Source: Sisyra terminalis (lineage: Eukaryota > Arthropoda > Insecta > Neuroptera > Sisyridae). From it: a stretch of 64,000 nucleotides of DNA. The stretch covers positions 20,026,001 through 20,090,000 of the forward strand of contig OY292278.1 of assembly GCA_958496175.1 (NCBI GenBank), written 5' to 3'. Under the pieces are notes generated by a model. That model searched no databases. It was not told the origin of the DNA and saw only the letters and a program-made list of their open reading frames with translations. This document shows positions 60,841 through 64,000 of this stretch, one piece after another. Within the stretch, counting starts at the first letter, position 1. Every line of letters begins with the position of its first letter. A program made the position numbers and the translations under genes.

Positions 60841-61500
60841 TAATTATGAAATGGGGATGTAAGAGCCGTTCCATGTGGCGTAGACACAAATGAGTGACGT
60901 GCAAAATGATGAGCATTTACATCGGTTAAAGACTGTCTTAGATTTGCCAAAATCAGGATAATCTTCATCTTTTTCATTATGTAATAAATTCACGCCTCGA
61001 GTACATTAATGCTACTATAAAACGTGTTACTGAATTCCATCCGTATAGAACCCGTCTAGATGACAATTGTGTGTATATATAACACATAAATAACGTGGTC
61101 TCGAATAAAGGGTGCGAGAGCTTTTAGCTTTCTCTCATGTTTCATTGTGAACCGGCTAAACGGAGGTGAGGGTATCTAAGGTAGTTATTCCTTTACAATA
61201 TTGAAGTCGTAAGCTTTATGGCTGTATATCTAACCGCGGTAGCCACACTGAACTCCTGCATTAATCTCACATACAGATTGAGCCGTAAATACGGCGATTT
61301 AGCGGATTCCTTAGTTAGTTAGTCAGTTATTACTGTCATAGTCGTAATGTAGCGGAGATTAAATACCGAGCACATCAAACGTAATAATTCGTTTTAAAGT
61401 GAATCGTCTTCTTCATGGCTTAATCTGTTTAGGAACGTGTGTACATTCTGCCTATCATCTCATTCGGGTGGAGGATGTGTGTTGGAAGCATAAATTAAAT
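60841..61500. other. Complex, repeat-free island, candidate conserved non-coding DNA
   Basis: The most complex AT-poor block at this end of the window. It contains GAACCGGCTAAACGGAGGTG, TAACCGCGGTAGCCACAC, a palindrome CCGTAAATACGG near 61,281 and repeated TTAGTTAGTTAGTCAG near 61,312. All frames are interrupted, and no tRNA, snRNA or rRNA fold was recognised. A GAGCTTTT octamer occurs near 61,118. Enhancer or non-coding RNA exon is possible, by inference. Confidence 0.3.
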
Positions 61501-64000
61501 TAAACATTGCCGTTTCATCACATATTACACACTACTAGTTTATGGAAATTGGCGGCTTTACGATGAAAAGATACGGTGAGAAAAGCGTAAATCAAAGGAA
61601 ATTTAATTTATATCATACAAAAGTTTAGTTTATTTTTTTTCGGATTTATTAAATAACTGACAGACACCTGCAGCTTCGTCTGCCAAAACGATTACGAGAT
61701 GGTTTTCCTACATGACAACTTCAACTAGTTCTTTTTATTTGAACATCAGAGCTGTGCTGTGAATTTTCATTAATTCTTAATAAATGTTAGTAAAAAAATA
61801 TATTAAAATATGCTAAAGAACAATAGAAAAGGTCTTTATCCGAAGTGGAGCTCAAAAGGACGGGAAAAGTAGATGCAGTAACCATGTTACCACCAAAGTA
61901 CCTACATAATAGAGATGTTAAAGAGCTTTGATCTTAACTTCAAAAATTTGGAACTTCGGATTGGTTTTTAATCTCGGACCTCAACTTCGGCTCTAACAAT
62001 TTTGAAATCAGAGATAAATCAACCAAATATTGTTAATAGATAACCATTTGCTACTTTCCGACTCAAATTGATAGGAAAAAAAAATATAATTGTTTTATTT
62101 TATATATGTATTTAATCATTTATATTTTACAATCCAAAAGATCCAAGGAATAATTATCCTACCTTAAAATCAGCCTTTAACGTATGTACCTCCGGTGTTT
62201 CAACTCCGTTACCGAAGAATCAAACTTAAAAGTTCTGGTTCGGATTTCAGATAAACGATCCTGCTATTTATTTTCGAAAGGAACTTTGTCGTTTCTCTTT
62301 AAGCTTTTAATTTACTAAATAATTTTTTTTCGATGATTTTCGACAACTTAAAAGAATTTGATTTATTTTTCAATTCACATATAATACTCGATTTTACTCC
62401 TTTTTTACGTTTTACTTGGTGAAATCAGTTTTCTATGATTCATGTAGGCTGGCCAAAAGTTATTCAAAGTTATTCACAAACTTTCCAAAACTTAAACAAA
62501 ATGCTATTTTAACTCAAAAATCAGAAATCAAAAAGCTGCTTAGCAGCTATGAGTGCCAATTTTAATAGAGCATCTAAGTATATCCAATGTTCAACATTTT
62601 CACAACAAGTCAACAAACATACAATAATTAGAAAACAAAACTATTGAACAAAGCAATTAGTTTCCCACGGACATGGAACAACTAAAAAATGTCTTTTTAT
62701 GATAAATTTTATTCTAAATCTCTGTACCTAGTTCAAAAGTTTCGTACTTATCTTGACAACTAAATCAGTGTATCAATACTTCAAAAAATGATTTCAGAAA
62801 TTGTATCTCTTTTTTATCAAAAAGGATAAATGAGAATTAGAAGCGACTTCAAAAAACCACTGAATATTAAAAAATAACTTGCGTAATCTTAAAAATATTG
62901 TTCGTTAAAAGTTACTCAATATAAGATAAAATATATGTAGCAAATTCTTAAAGATGGTGCCAAAAATTTCAAATCAATCGACTGCTCTAAAATTTAAAAC
63001 TTAATTTCAGTTGAATGATTTTTATGTTAAATTTAATACTTTGATTTCTAAGAAATTAGCCATTAATTGCAAATTAAATCAAACAAAAATTACTTCAGGG
63101 GCTTTATATCCGTAGGTATTGATATCAACTTCAAAAATTTGAGAAATATGTTCGTGCAAGTATTCAATTATTGATTTACTTTCTTAATATTTCAGATACT
63201 GAATTCATTAATGATACTCCTATATTCTTTGATTCATAATAATTTTTTATAGAAAAAAAACTTTTACTTAAAAAGATTAGACAAAAAAATTAATATACTT
63301 TATTGTGTAGTTTTATTTTATTTATTTTTTTAGAAATCTTGTAAGTTTTTTGCATAGATCTATCAGCTGTAGTAAACTTGTCCTTTCCATTGTTTATAGC
63401 TCACATTTTATTACCGAAAGATATGAAGAACTTATGCGGTTTTTTTATAACTTTAACCAGCACTAACAATAAATACTCGCAAAGAAGGATTTGAAGAACT
63501 CAATTCAGATAAACGTTTAACGAGAGCAATTTTTTATTACTTTTTTGCCAAACTTTTATTTTTTAAACAAAAATATTTGCGTTTACTTTCGTTCAATGAA
63601 AAATTTAGAAATTAAAATATAATAAATTTTAATATTTTAGTTATTTTTGACAACTGGTTCAGTTAAAAATCGATAAGGAGAAACTAAGAATCTAAGACTA
63701 TAATCATGGTGAATCAACCCTGTCAAAATATTGAAATAATGCTGTAGGAAAAAAATTACTTGTTTTTACAAAGAAATATTTTTTCTGGAGAATTCATAAG
63801 TCTATATACTTGTTTTTCTTTATAAAGAAGGCATTATTAACCCATAACTTCTGTAACATTTTTGGCCAAATGGTTAAATATATTCTGAGAAAGAAAATAT
63901 TTTCTGTTTTTCACTTGTAATGTTTTCCACAAAAACTAATTGAGGTTGGCATTTGAAATTTCCGGAATTTCAGTATTTTATTGGTATCTATCCATCTTTT
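61501..64000. other. AT-rich non-coding stretch
   Basis: No gene or recognisable repeat. Some balanced words occur at 62,165-62,260 (CCTCCGGTGTTTCAACTCCG), but without structure I can assign. Confidence 0.5.

Noticed and set aside
1..64000. CRISPR arrays, bacterial operons, prophage or riboswitches.
   Set aside because: No regularly spaced repeats, no dense gene arrangement and no ribosome binding sites; the DNA has the character of insect nuclear non-coding sequence.

Overview
This is a eukaryotic window, almost certainly from an insect. It is very AT-rich (roughly 30% GC by eye), with long poly-A/T runs and no operon-like layout or ribosome binding sites. I see no protein-coding gene I can name. 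The longest open frame is 181 codons, and most open frames look like chance products of AT-rich sequence. The window reads as intergenic or large-intron DNA. It alternates between short islands of complex, more GC-balanced, CpG-bearing sequence and AT-rich stretches seeded with old and young mobile elements.

Mobile elements carry most of the interpretable information. (1) Two families of Penelope-like (PLE) terminal sequence carry hammerhead-ribozyme-like motifs. The best is a palindromic 426-bp insertion at 50,385-50,810, flanked by a perfect 12-bp target duplication, with a foldable type I hammerhead in each arm. A second family is at 4,711-5,093 (fold-back), with decayed relatives near 35.7, 36.5 and 55.7 kb. 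(2) A tRNA-derived SINE family has four copies (7.8, 14.4, 29.4 and 29.7 kb); the last two lie tail to tail. (3) hAT-type non-autonomous elements: one at 59,912-60,120 with perfect 15-bp inverted ends and a perfect 8-bp duplication, and three members of another family at 0.6, 21.6 and 44.3 kb. (4) A 1,065-bp fold-back at 23,450-24,514 has arms of about 315 bp and a perfect 8-bp duplication. (5) A pogo/Tigger-like relic at 53,507-54,426 keeps G-rich inverted ends, a TA target and a decayed zinc-finger (PHD-like) tail of the transposase. (6) There is an RTE-like 3' end at 20.96 kb and a 'GGGTTCCGTAG' insect repeat fragment at 42.28 kb.

Complex islands that may hold regulatory DNA or small unrecognised exons lie near 2.1-3.8, 9.5-10.4, 16.0-19.5, 22.6-23.0, 25.6-26.8, 30.5-31.1, 34.9-35.1, 37.4-38.7, 45.1-45.8, 48.2-49.7, 57.4-58.7 and 60.9-61.5 kb. 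By hand count the 8-mer GAGCTTTT (either strand) occurs about 25 times, where base composition predicts about 2-3. Fifteen of these lie between 37.2 and 49.7 kb, mostly in unique sequence. No known feature explains this. Four candidate exons, all low confidence, are listed because splice-like signals or frame length make them worth a homology search.
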